A stretch of 41,401 nt of DNA from Planctomycetota bacterium (GTDB lineage Bacteria > Planctomycetota > SZUA-567). The notes under the pieces are model-generated. The model searched no databases. It saw nothing but the letters and a program-made list of their open reading frames with translations, and was not told where the DNA came from. The stretch covers positions 1-41,401 of the forward strand of contig JAGUZQ010000029.1 in the NCBI GenBank assembly GCA_020060765.1, read 5' to 3'. Positions 14,946 to 22,738 of this stretch are shown piece by piece. Position 1 is the first letter of the stretch. Each line of letters opens with the position of its first letter. Made by a program: the position numbers and the translations under genes.

Positions 14946-16886
14946 CTAAACCTCCACCAGCAGCGATTCGTGCGGGGGCAGTTTAGCGCGCAGGACATTG
15001 TTTTTGATTTTAACTTGTTCGTCTGTCCAGAAGTTTTTACCGGCGTCGGCGGTTATCCCGTGCTTGGAAAGGTCAAGCGATAGCTCCGCTGCTTTATCTT
15101 CCCAGTTGATGAGCAGCGCGCGCCATTTTTTCCCGACCGGTTGCAGCCAGTAACAGGGGCGGCGCGAGGAGAACAGATCCAGCGGCACTCCCGCTTCGCC
15201 GATTGGCGCAGCTACGGTGCGGCGGAGCATTTCCAGGCCTGTCTCGTTCAGGCGTGTCAGCTTGTCCGAGAGGTTGATCGCCCCGCCGCTGATTACCACC
15301 AGCCCCAGCAGCGTACGCGCCTCGCCCAGCGACAGGTCGACCAGGCTGTCGGCGCAGACCTTGCAGAATTCGGGGTCGGAGTTTTCCTCGACATAAACCA
15401 GGCAGGGTTTCAGGCGGTGCAGGTCGGGATCGTTGGCCGTGTCCCGACCCCGGCAGACCGCGAAGTCGGGGTCGTTGATCCAGAGTCGGTTGTGGCTCCA
15501 GAACCGCGCGGCGATGGGGAAGACGTTGCCCATCACGCTTTTCCACCGGGCGTGAATGTCTCCCGAAACCCGCACCGCGTCGACCAGGGCGCTGCCGCCT
15601 TCAAAGTTGTAATTGCAGCCGAGAATTTCGGCCTTGCCTTTCGTCGCCTCGCGGATCGGCCCGACCAGCAGTTCCATCATTTTCCCGCGCGGCACCGACT
15701 CGTCGTGGAAGCGCGGCGCCTTCAGCACCTGCCAGAGAAAATCCAGCTTGAAGTATTTGTAGCCGTAATCGGCGTAACGGCTGAAAAGTTCGCGCAACCA
15801 GTTCCGCACTTTTTCCGAGGTGGGGTCGAGCACGAAGCCGAAGCGTTTCATGCAGGAATAGCTCAGGCACGGCTGTCCGCCTTCGCCCAGCGCCAGCATG
15901 TCGTCGTCCAGTTGCGCGATGCGGCAGTGTGGCTCGATCACGCAGGGTGCGAACCACAGCCCCGGCTCGAACCCCATGGCGGTCAGTTTCTGCGCCAGCG
16001 CCTTCATCCCCGAGGGAAAGAGCGGGTTGGCTTCCCATTCGCCGTAACAGTATTGCCAGCCGTCGTCTACGATGATGCGTTTGATATGCTTGCTTAATAC
16101 TGGATCATTTTTGATTAATTCGGCATTGGCCAGCACCTCGTCCTCGGTGACGGTCCAGCGGTAATAGTCCCAGGTGTTCCAGCCGTGTTTCTGTTGGGCG
16201 AGTTTGGTGCCGGGGGTCTTTTCCCGGTCGCCCCAGGCGGTCATGAGGGAGTGGCCGTCTTTCGACGCGCGCAGGGTGGTGGTTGCCGCGACAACTTCCG
16301 CTCCCGCAGGCACGAAATCCGCGAGACTGGAGGCAATCAGATTGAGAACCGCTTTGCCCTTGGCGGTGCCGGTAATGGTGGCGGGGTGAGTCTGCGCGAG
16401 GGGATGGGAAATCTGCAAAGTTACGCCGTCCCGGGTAATCATCTGCTGGAAACTGCTGCTCCAGGATTTTTCCTCCTTGCTCGGAAGCATAATAGTATCG
16501 CACCCGCCCATCCTGCGCCCGTGTACCAGGACGTGATCTGCCTTCATCTTTTCCATATATAATGAAACCAGTTGCAGCGCGCGGAAATCGCCGGTCACTT
16601 CGCCGCGCAGATCGATGGCGATGCCCTCGCCGTCGGCGGGAGAAAAAGTCAGCAGCCATTTTCCCTGCGCGTTTTTCGCCGATAGCCGCAGGCAGGCGTC
16701 ATCGCTTTCTTCCAGCTTCCAGGACAGTCTGCACGGCGCAAGTTTAGCCGCGTCGGTTACAGCCGCCTTAACCAGAACCTGGCAGCCCTTGAGGCCGAAC
16801 CCCGGCAGCGACAGGTCGAAGCTGCCTTTTTTGAGATCAAATCCTACACTCGCGCTTTGCCATTTCCGGTCGGTTTTTGTCGCCAT
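14946..16886 (-). CDS. Alpha-galactosidase-like glycoside hydrolase (GH36/melibiase clan)
   Basis: A 646-residue retaining glycosidase of the GH-D clan, expected to release alpha-linked galactose or a similar sugar. Residues 1-220 form the beta-sandwich domain. The TIM barrel follows, with HGWNTWDYYRW (about 234-244), IIVDDGWQYC (271-280) and PGLWFAPCVIEPH (308-320). The nucleophile motif is YKYFKLDFLW with Asp382, and the likely acid/base lies in VDAVRVSGDIHARW with Asp443. A short C-terminal beta domain ends the protein. There is no signal peptide, so it acts inside the cell on imported oligosaccharides. The ATG follows AGGA by about 8 bases. It is transcribed divergently from the ROK regulator, which is therefore the likely controller. 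Confidence 0.85.
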   Translation of the reverse strand: MATKTDRKWQSASVGFDLKKGSFDLSLPGFGLKGCQVLVKAAVTDAAKLAPCRLSWKLEESDDACLRLSAKNAQGKWLLTFSPADGEGIAIDLRGEVTGDFRALQLVSLYMEKMKADHVLVHGRRMGGCDTIMLPSKEEKSWSSSFQQMITRDGVTLQISHPLAQTHPATITGTAKGKAVLNLIASSLADFVPAGAEVVAATTTLRASKDGHSLMTAWGDREKTPGTKLAQQKHGWNTWDYYRWTVTEDEVLANAELIKNDPVLSKHIKRIIVDDGWQYCYGEWEANPLFPSGMKALAQKLTAMGFEPGLWFAPCVIEPHCRIAQLDDDMLALGEGGQPCLSYSCMKRFGFVLDPTSEKVRNWLRELFSRYADYGYKYFKLDFLWQVLKAPRFHDESVPRGKMMELLVGPIREATKGKAEILGCNYNFEGGSALVDAVRVSGDIHARWKSVMGNVFPIAARFWSHNRLWINDPDFAVCRGRDTANDPDLHRLKPCLVYVEENSDPEFCKVCADSLVDLSLGEARTLLGLVVISGGAINLSDKLTRLNETGLEMLRRTVAAPIGEAGVPLDLFSSRRPCYWLQPVGKKWRALLINWEDKAAELSLDLSKHGITADAGKNFWTDEQVKIKNNVLRAKLPPHESLLVEV

Positions 16887-17030
16887 GTGAAGTTTCCTTT
16901 CAGGATATTAACGCGAGTATACCACCTGATCCGGAGCCGGAAAGGGCGGTTTGGTGATTTGCCTTACCAATATGTGATTTTTTTAGTGAAAAGTAAATGA
17001 AAAATGCAGATTCCACTTGCATAAGCGAAA

Positions 17031-17046
17031 GTATCATATATGTTAC
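17031..17046. promoter_or_regulatory. Candidate operator between alpha-galactosidase and ROK genes
   Basis: GTATCATATATGTTAC is a 16-bp palindrome with only the fourth base pair from each end mismatched. It lies in the 220-bp divergent intergenic region, 61 bp before the ROK start and about 145 bp before the alpha-galactosidase start. A ROK repressor could control both genes from it. The region is AT-rich, so chance is possible. Confidence 0.4.
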
Positions 17047-17106
17047 ATAGAATAATCGGATGTGTCGGTTTTGTATCGTATGCGTCTTTCAGTGAAATGA
17101 CGTGAC

Positions 17107-18246
17107 ATGGCTACCGAACAGGCGCGAAAGCGCAACGCCAACCGCAACTCCATTCTCCGCGCGCTGCATTTCGACGGCGCGTTGCAGCGTTCGGCCTTGA
17201 GCCGCGCGTGTCATATCCGCAAATCCAGCGTCGGCAGCATTGTCGACGAACTGCTCGGTATTGGCATCGTGCGTGAAACCAGCCCGGGCAATTCCCGTAG
17301 CGGGTTGGAGATCAATCCCGCCGGCCCGCTCACGGCGGCGGCTTACCTTTCCACCGAAGCCCTCACCTTCGCCACTGTGCAGCCAGACGGGCAGATCGCG
17401 CGCGCCGAGAAAATCGCGGTCAATCCCGCTTCCGGACAAGAGGCGATCCTGCAAAAACTCTGCGGCGGCCTGGAAAAGTTTCTGGCGCGGGAAAAAGTCA
17501 TGGGGCTGGGCGTGGCGGTGCCGGGACTGGTCGACCCGGCTCGCGGAGTATCGCTGCACGCGGCCAATATCCCCAACTGGCGCAACGTGCCGGTGCGCGA
17601 TTACCTCCGCGAAAAGCTGGGCATCGACGCCGTAATCGAGAACGAGGCGCGCTGCCAGCTCTGGTCGGCGGCGTGGTTCGACCGGTTGCTGGCGAAATAT
17701 ACCGACGTGTTATTAGTAGTGGTGTCGCGCGGCCTGGTCGGCGCGATTCTGCAGAACGGGAAACTGCTGACCGGCAACCGTTGCGCGGCAGGCGAATTCG
17801 GCCACATCCGCGTCGAAGGCACGGCGCGCCACTGCAACTGCGGGCGCATGAACTGTCTGGAAACCTATTGCGGCATTCCCGCGCTGGTTGAGGAAATCGA
17901 AAAAATTCGCCCCGGATCCGTCGCCAGCGCCGGAGACATCGCGCGCCTCTCGCGCGACGATCCGGTCATTCCCAACATTCTCGACCGGGTAATGCTGCGG
18001 CTGTCGCGCGTCTTGTCGGGCATTGTCGCGGCGCTGGATCCGCAGTTGATACTTGTGGGCAGCCCTGACCGGGAATTTTCCGAGCAGATCTGCCCCATAC
18101 TTTTCCGCCAGATTTCCGACGAGTGCTGCGGCATTCCCGGCGCTATTCCGCAGATCGTCGCCACTGATTCGGAAACGGAAACCGCCCTGCGCGGCGCGGC
18201 GGGGATAGTTATCAGTAAATGTTTTCATAGCGGGAGGTTTGGCTGA
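17107..18246 (+). CDS. ROK-family transcriptional regulator (NagC/Mlc/XylR type)
   Basis: A 379-residue regulator. Residues about 8-70 form a winged helix-turn-helix (NRNSILRALHFDGALQRSAL, then KSSVGSIVDELL). The rest is the ROK sugar-kinase fold. The zinc site is visible: GHIRVEG with His233, and CNCGRMNC with Cys243, Cys245 and Cys250. This last motif has Asn where Gly is usual. VIENEARCQLWS occupies the sugar-site segment. Such proteins bind DNA until a sugar or sugar phosphate is sensed. No good ribosome site precedes the ATG at 17107, but an upstream ATG is closed by a stop. It is divergent from the alpha-galactosidase gene and is followed by the sugar isomerase gene. Its TGA lies inside the first word of the CTGAGTTG array. 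Confidence 0.88.
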   Translation: MATEQARKRNANRNSILRALHFDGALQRSALSRACHIRKSSVGSIVDELLGIGIVRETSPGNSRSGLEINPAGPLTAAAYLSTEALTFATVQPDGQIARAEKIAVNPASGQEAILQKLCGGLEKFLAREKVMGLGVAVPGLVDPARGVSLHAANIPNWRNVPVRDYLREKLGIDAVIENEARCQLWSAAWFDRLLAKYTDVLLVVVSRGLVGAILQNGKLLTGNRCAAGEFGHIRVEGTARHCNCGRMNCLETYCGIPALVEEIEKIRPGSVASAGDIARLSRDDPVIPNILDRVMLRLSRVLSGIVAALDPQLILVGSPDREFSEQICPILFRQISDECCGIPGAIPQIVATDSETETALRGAAGIVISKCFHSGRFG

Positions 18247-18526
18247 GTTGCTGAGTTGCTGAGTTGCTCGCGTTTTCTGCGAAAACGCGAGCAACAGAAA
18301 CTCCCTCTCCCTGAGGGAGAGGGTCGGGGTGAGGGGGTGGGGATTCGCTTCGCGAACTTGGAAGTCGTCCGAGAGATTTTTGCGCTTCGCTGCTTTGACG
18401 GGAAGCATAAAAATATTTCCTCCCCTTTCAGGGGAGGTTAGGAGGGGTGAGTGCCTTTCCCCCCCCCCTCTATCTCCCCCTGAAGAGGGAGAATACTATT
18501 GCTTTAGCGTCAGTAACTCAGTAACT
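18243..18526. repeat. Word-array island E5 (CTGAGTTG) with 15-bp perfect hairpin
   Basis: Three perfect tandem CTGAGTTG words (18243-18266) begin inside the ROK stop codon. The last runs into a perfect 15-bp stem with a 3-nt loop (18263-18277 with 18281-18295). The opposite end of the island (18511-18526) carries two perfect CAGTAACT words, which is the same word inverted with one base changed. Between them lie REP-like palindromes, CTCCCTCTCCCTGAGGGAGA near 18301 and CCCCTTTCAGGGG near 18423. It fills the gap before the isomerase gene; no gene is seen inside. Confidence 0.85.
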
Positions 18527-18589
18527 AAATAAATCGCCGAACATCGGCAGTTCGATTATATGAGCATTTAACCCTAACAGGAGACTTTT

Positions 18590-19468
18590 ATGAAAAACAC
18601 GTTACAGATCAACTACTGGACAATCGGCGGTTTCGCGGGAGAGAAGCCGGTCGAGCAGGCGCTGGCCGAAGCGAAGGCAATGGGTTTCGAGGGCGTGGAA
18701 CTGACTTTCGACGGCAAGGAATTCGGCCCCGGCATCACCGAGGCGCGCTGCCAGGAAATCCGCAAGGCGGCGAAACAACTGGGAGTGAAGATCGACACTC
18801 TCGCCAGCGGCTATTACTGGGGCTGTTCGCTCTCCAGTTCCAAGGCGGAAGAACGCAAGAAGGCGGTCGCCTACACCAAGGAATACCTGCAAGTGGCGAA
18901 ATGGGTCGGCGCGAAAACCGTGCTGGTGGTGCCCGGCGCCGTTGCCGTGCCGTGGGACGCCTCGCGCCCGGTGACACCGTATGCCGAAGTCTGGAAAAAT
19001 TCGACCGCCTCGCTTAAACAGGTTCTGCCCACCGCGAAAAAACTGGGCGTGACGATCGGCCTGGAAAATGTCTGGAACTGGTTTCTGGCCGACCCCATCG
19101 CGATGAAAACCTTTGTCGACCAGTTCAAGTCTCCCCTGATCGGCGTCTATTTCGACGTCGCCAACTGCGCCATCAACGGCTACGCGGAACACTGGATCGA
19201 AATCCTCGGCAAGCGCATCAAGGCGATCCATTTCAAGAATTTCTCCCGCAGCGATTGCGGCGGCGGCATCCACGGTTTCGGCGACGACCTGCTCAAGGGC
19301 GACGTCGACCTGAAATCCGTCGTGAAATCGCTGGCGAAGATAAAATACTCCGGCGCCGTCACTGCCGAGATGATTCCCTTCAGCCGTTTGCCCGACCTGG
19401 TGTTGCCGGACATGAAGCTGGCCAAGGACACGGCGAAGAAGCTGAAGGGCTTGTTTAACAGAAAGTAG
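18590..19468 (+). CDS. Sugar phosphate isomerase/epimerase (xylose-isomerase-like TIM barrel)
   Basis: A 292-residue AP-endonuclease-2/xylose-isomerase-fold enzyme. The four metal ligands of the family are in place: Glu159 (IGLENVWN), Asp189 (VYFDVANC), His214 (AIHFKNF) and Glu260 (VTAEMIPF). It probably interconverts a ketose, aldose or keto-inositol inside the cell; the exact substrate cannot be read. The ATG follows AGGAG by about 7 bases. It is followed after island E3 by two Gfo/Idh/MocA oxidoreductases, a combination typical of inositol-like or oxidised-sugar catabolism in which dehydrogenase and isomerase act in series. No signal peptide is present. Confidence 0.85.
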   Translation: MKNTLQINYWTIGGFAGEKPVEQALAEAKAMGFEGVELTFDGKEFGPGITEARCQEIRKAAKQLGVKIDTLASGYYWGCSLSSSKAEERKKAVAYTKEYLQVAKWVGAKTVLVVPGAVAVPWDASRPVTPYAEVWKNSTASLKQVLPTAKKLGVTIGLENVWNWFLADPIAMKTFVDQFKSPLIGVYFDVANCAINGYAEHWIEILGKRIKAIHFKNFSRSDCGGGIHGFGDDLLKGDVDLKSVVKSLAKIKYSGAVTAEMIPFSRLPDLVLPDMKLAKDTAKKLKGLFNRK

Positions 19469-19475
19469 AGCGGGA

Positions 19476-19632
19476 GGGACTAAGGGGCTAGGGGACTAAG
19501 GGACTAAGGTTTTTCTTTCGGTTGGCAGGCGGTTTTACGCAGATATACCTGCCTTCCGGTAACAATGAAAATCTCTTCCCTCGGAACTCTCAGTCCCTTA
19601 GTCCCTTAGTCCCCTAGTCCCCTAGTCCCTTA
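19476..19632. repeat. Word-array island E3 (GGGACTAAG)
   Basis: The left array (19476-19508) contains GGGACTAAG, GGGCTAG and GGGACTAAG words. The right array (19591-19632) is inverted, with six or so AGTCCCTT/AGTCCCCT words. The roughly 80-bp spacer is unrelated to that of E1/E2 by eye, so the arms are conserved while the middle is not. It lies 7 bp after the isomerase stop and ends just before the ribosome site of the next gene. Confidence 0.82.
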
Positions 19633-19652
19633 TTTTTTTCAGGAGTAAATCA

Positions 19653-20843
19653 ATGTCCAAGGAATTAAGGATCGGCGTAATCGGCCCCGGCGGCCGCGGC
19701 AGAATCGCGAAAGAAGCCCACCTGCCGGAGAAGGGCTCGAAGGTTGTCGCCTGCTGCGACATCAACCCCAAGGTTATTGATAAATGCAAGGAAGACTACG
19801 GCAACGACGTCTTCTTCTGCACCGATTACAGGGATCTGCTCAAGCAGGGTCTGGACGGCGTCATCATCGGCAGTCCCGACTGGCTGCACGAGGAACAGGG
19901 TATGGCCTGCATCGAGGCCGGCATCGCCATCTACCTGGAAAAACCCTTCGCCATCACTATCGACGGCTGCGACCGGATGCTGAAGCGCGCCAAGGAGAAG
20001 AAGGTCAAGCTCTTCGTCGGCCACAACATGCGCTACATGACCATTATCCGCAAGATGAAGAAGCTCGTCGACGACGGCCGCATCGGCGAGGTAAAATCCG
20101 CCTGGTGCCGCCACTTCATCAACTACGGCGGCGACGCCTATTTCCGTGACTGGCACGCCGAACAGCGTTACGCCACCGGCCTGCTGCTGCAGAAAGGCGC
20201 CCACGACATCGACGTGATCCACTGGATCTGCGGCGCGCGCAGCACCAAGGTTTCCGCCTTCGGCAATCTCGCGGTTTACGGCGACCTGCCGCGCAAACCC
20301 GAACGCCCGGACGGCTCGCCCTACACCCTCGACCGCAAGAACGAGTGGACCGACGAGCACTGGCCGCCGAAAAAATGCACCGGCATGAACCCGCGCATCG
20401 ACGTGGAAGACCAGACCACCATGATCATGGAAATGGAAAAAGGCATTCTGGGCGCATATCTCCAGTGCCACTTCACCCCCGACTGCAGCCGGAACTACAC
20501 TTTCATCGGCACCGAGGGCAGGATCGAGAATTACGGCGATCATCCCGACAGCCCCATCATGCTCTGGAACAAGCGCCACGGCTACCAGCTTATCGGCGAC
20601 GAAGTCTATCGCGGCGACGAGCTGTCGGCCGAGGCCAAGGCGGCGGGGCATGGCGGCTCCGATTACACTATCGTCGGCGAATTCGTCGAGCACGTCCGCA
20701 GCGGCTGCAAGACCACCTCTACCCCGCAGGCGGCGCGTTATTCGGTCGCGGCCGGATATCTGGCCAGCATGTCGCTGCGCGAAGGCGGCGTGCCGAAGGT
20801 TGTCCCGGCGCTGCCCGCGGACATAGAGAAGCACCAGTATTAA
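19653..20843 (+). CDS. Gfo/Idh/MocA-family oxidoreductase
   Basis: A 396-residue NAD(P)-dependent sugar oxidoreductase. Residues about 5-125 are the Rossmann domain (RIGVIGPGGRGRIAK, ACCDINPK). The catalytic Lys lies in YLEKPFA (Glu96-Lys97-Pro98). The C-terminal alpha/beta domain carries the substrate-site segment LLQKGAHDIDVIHW (His184, Asp185, His190). Members oxidise sugars, inositols or their acids, or make 3-keto sugars. The start has AGGAG 8 bases upstream. There is no Tat or Sec signal, so it is cytoplasmic. It is followed by a second, clearly different family member after repeat R2. The two may act on successive substrates with the isomerase gene before them. Confidence 0.9.
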   Translation: MSKELRIGVIGPGGRGRIAKEAHLPEKGSKVVACCDINPKVIDKCKEDYGNDVFFCTDYRDLLKQGLDGVIIGSPDWLHEEQGMACIEAGIAIYLEKPFAITIDGCDRMLKRAKEKKVKLFVGHNMRYMTIIRKMKKLVDDGRIGEVKSAWCRHFINYGGDAYFRDWHAEQRYATGLLLQKGAHDIDVIHWICGARSTKVSAFGNLAVYGDLPRKPERPDGSPYTLDRKNEWTDEHWPPKKCTGMNPRIDVEDQTTMIMEMEKGILGAYLQCHFTPDCSRNYTFIGTEGRIENYGDHPDSPIMLWNKRHGYQLIGDEVYRGDELSAEAKAAGHGGSDYTIVGEFVEHVRSGCKTTSTPQAARYSVAAGYLASMSLREGGVPKVVPALPADIEKHQY

Positions 20844-20905
20844 GAACCAGGGGCAATACGGTTCAGTTGAGGAAAAACCTTACTGTTTATAATTAAAGTT
20901 ACGTG

Positions 20906-21059
20906 CGTCATTCCCGCGCAGGCGGGAATCCAGGAGGTGAAAACGGCGATTGACGTGAGTGTTTTTTCGAGAAACCTTTGCTGGAGTTTTTCGGGAGTAG
21001 ACGTTATTCCGTATCGTGAAGACAGCCCCGTCTGGATTCCCGCCTGCGCGGGAATGACG
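20906..21059. repeat. MITE-like inverted repeat, family R, copy 2
   Basis: Perfect outer arms CGTCATTCCCGCGCAGGCGG and its reverse complement enclose about 95 bp. The spacer has GTTTTTTCGAGAAACC and GTTTTTCGGGAG-like blocks that recur in altered form inside copy 3. A degenerate version of the family leader (CGGTTCAGTTGAGGAAAAAC) precedes it near 20857. It separates the two Gfo/Idh/MocA genes. Confidence 0.8.
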
Positions 21060-21094
21060 GTACAAGTTTGTGAATCTATCTGAAAGGAGACTAA

Positions 21095-22117
21095 ATGGCA
21101 ATAAAAGTAGGCGTACTCGGCATCGGGTTCATGGGCAAGTGCCACTTCGACGCCCACGGCGCCAACAAGGCCGCGAAAGTCGTCGCCATCTGCGACACTG
21201 ATCCGGTCAAGCGCAGCGGCGACTGGTCGGGCATCGCCGGCAACATCGGCGGCGCTGGCAAGAAGGTTGATCTGAAAGGCATCGCCGTTTACGACGACGC
21301 GAAGAAAATGTTCGCCGACCCCAATGTCGAAGTCGTCGATATCACCCTGCCCACCTACCTGCATGCGAAATACGCGATGATGGCGCTCAAGGCAGGCAAG
21401 CACGTTATCTGCGAAAAGCCGATGGCGCGCACCAGCGCGGAAGCGCAGACCATGATCGCCGCCGCCAAGGCCGCCAAACGCCACCTGTTCGTGTCGCACT
21501 GCATCCGCTTCTGGCCTGCCTATGCCAAGGCTTGCGAAATCGTGAAGAGCAAAAAATACGGCAAGGTGTTGAGCGCTAATTTCTACCGCGTCTCCACCCT
21601 GCCCACCTGGAGCTGGGATAACTGGCTGCTTGACTCCAAGCGCTCCGGCGATTGCGCGCTTGACCTGCACATCCACGACGCCGACTTTGTCTGCTACATG
21701 TTCGGCAAACCCAAGAGCGTCACCAGCCATGCCGTCGGTTTCAAGAAAGGCCGTTTCGACCACATCCTCACCAGCTACGAATTCCCCGGCGCGGGACTGG
21801 TCACTACCGAAGGCGCGTGGGAATACGCCCCGCAGTTCCCCTTTTCCATGTCGTTCAAAATCGTGATGGAAAAGGCGTCGCTTGACTGCCCGTCGGATCT
21901 GAACCTGAAGCTTTTCCCGATGAAAGGCAAACCCGAAGCAGTCAAGGTTCCCGCCGGAGATGGGTACACACTGGAACTGAAACACTTCCTCGAATGTATC
22001 GCGAAAAACAAAAACTCCGATGTCCTCACCACCACCGACGCGCTTAACAGCGTGAAACTGATCGAAGCGGAAATGAAATCAGCAACCACGAAAAAGCCGG
22101 TCACAGTAAAGTTCTAA
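21095..22117 (+). CDS. Gfo/Idh/MocA-family oxidoreductase
   Basis: A second NAD(P)-dependent sugar oxidoreductase, 340 residues. The Rossmann start is IKVGVLGIGFMGKCH with VAICDTDP. The catalytic motif is HVICEKPMA (Glu107-Lys108-Pro109). The substrate domain includes SGDCALDLHIHDADFVCYMF, where the His/Asp cluster replaces the GAHDIDVIHW seen in its neighbour, so the two are probably not functionally redundant. The ATG follows AAAGGAG. It is cytoplasmic and ends at a strong terminator, closing the sugar gene cluster. The exact sugar cannot be read. Confidence 0.9.
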   Translation: MAIKVGVLGIGFMGKCHFDAHGANKAAKVVAICDTDPVKRSGDWSGIAGNIGGAGKKVDLKGIAVYDDAKKMFADPNVEVVDITLPTYLHAKYAMMALKAGKHVICEKPMARTSAEAQTMIAAAKAAKRHLFVSHCIRFWPAYAKACEIVKSKKYGKVLSANFYRVSTLPTWSWDNWLLDSKRSGDCALDLHIHDADFVCYMFGKPKSVTSHAVGFKKGRFDHILTSYEFPGAGLVTTEGAWEYAPQFPFSMSFKIVMEKASLDCPSDLNLKLFPMKGKPEAVKVPAGDGYTLELKHFLECIAKNKNSDVLTTTDALNSVKLIEAEMKSATTKKPVTVKF

Positions 22118-22148
22118 CCGGCAAATCAGCCACGCACAACCAGTTACG

Positions 22149-22183
22149 GCAGGGGAAGGATAATCCTTCCCCTGCTTTTTTTT
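22149..22183 (+). terminator. Rho-independent terminator closing the sugar cluster
   Basis: A 12-bp perfect stem, GCAGGGGAAGGA/TCCTTCCCCTGC, with the loop TAA is followed by eight T residues, 31 bp after the oxidoreductase stop. Confidence 0.93.
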
Positions 22184-22349
22184 GCAACATAATTGACGCA
22201 CCTGTATTGTTTAAGCCAGTTGGAAGTGTCGCATATCTGGCTTGGCAATCTCTTGCCTGGCGGGTTCAGACTTCTTGCACATATTTTTAAACTTATAAGC
22301 AGTAAGGATATAAGCTCTATGCTCCGGATGTTTACGCAATGGCGCTTTT

Positions 22350-22376
22350 CTGGCACGCGAGTTGTTTTACTATAAT
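22350..22376 (+). promoter_or_regulatory. Possible promoter of the small-ORF/mutM transcript
   Basis: TATAAT (22371-22376) is a perfect -10 box but lacks a good -35 at 16-18 bp. Overlapping it, CTGGCACGCGAGTTGTT (22350-22366) resembles a sigma54 site with GG in place but GT where -12 GC is expected. Either reading starts a transcript with a leader of more than 100 nt. Bases 22184-22349 before it hold only minor palindromes (GGCAATCTCTTGCC near 22243) and no gene. Confidence 0.4.
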
Positions 22377-22378
22377 TG

Positions 22379-22453
22379 CAACTTGTGAAAAGTTGTTTAC
22401 ATGACCCCTCACCTAGGCTCCCGTTTTTCCGGCCGTGTGGCTGGTGCGGGAGC
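22379..22453 (+). ncRNA. Structured 5' leader, possible cis-regulatory RNA
   Basis: Just after the TATAAT box the sequence can fold into CAACTT/AAGTTG (22379-22395). A longer composite hairpin follows at 22417-22453: outer stem GCTCCCG/CGGGAGC, inner stem CCGGCC/GGCTGG with loop GTGT. There is no run of T residues after it, so it is not a plain terminator. It does not match a riboswitch I recognise. It lies about 50 nt before the 73-residue ORF and could control that gene and mutM. Confidence 0.35.
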
Positions 22454-22505
22454 TGTTTAGGAGAATATTATTCCTTCTTGTCGGTTAATATAAGAGGTAC
22501 TTGCG

Positions 22506-22727
22506 ATGCGAGACTGTAATCGGCAAATTATGAACGTTCTGGAAGCGGCGCGGAGATTGACTATTCTCGCCGACGAAGGAGAGAAATTCGCCACCGATGA
22601 CAGTTGTCGCGTAATGTATTGCATCGTCAGGGATTGCGCCTATAAACTCAGGCAGATGGCGGAAGCCGAACGGGAAAAACACCGCAGAAAAGGGGACTGG
22701 GATGCGGCCTCGAATGTGCCTGCCTGA
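22506..22727 (+). CDS. Small conserved-looking protein, function unknown
   Basis: A 73-residue soluble protein with a ribosome site (AGAGGT about 10 bases before the ATG). It is predicted mostly helical, with Cys residues at 4, 34, 39 and 44 spaced in segments DDSCRVMYCIVRDCAYKLRQ. No CxxC pair is present, so metal binding is uncertain. The C-terminus is highly charged (AEREKHRRKGDWD). It lies 11 bp before mutM and almost certainly shares its transcript, which would place it near DNA repair or stress response. I recognise no family. Confidence 0.6.
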   Translation: MRDCNRQIMNVLEAARRLTILADEGEKFATDDSCRVMYCIVRDCAYKLRQMAEAEREKHRRKGDWDAASNVPA

Positions 22728-22738
22728 CGGAGCGCTAA

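Noticed and set aside
19665..20834. Minus-strand frame of about 389 residues opposite the first Gfo/Idh/MocA gene
   Set aside because: Low-complexity Ala/Val/Asp composition and full overlap with a motif-rich gene.
22350..22366. Firm sigma54 promoter
   Set aside because: The -12 element has GT instead of the near-invariant GC, so it is listed only as a possibility beside the TATAAT box.
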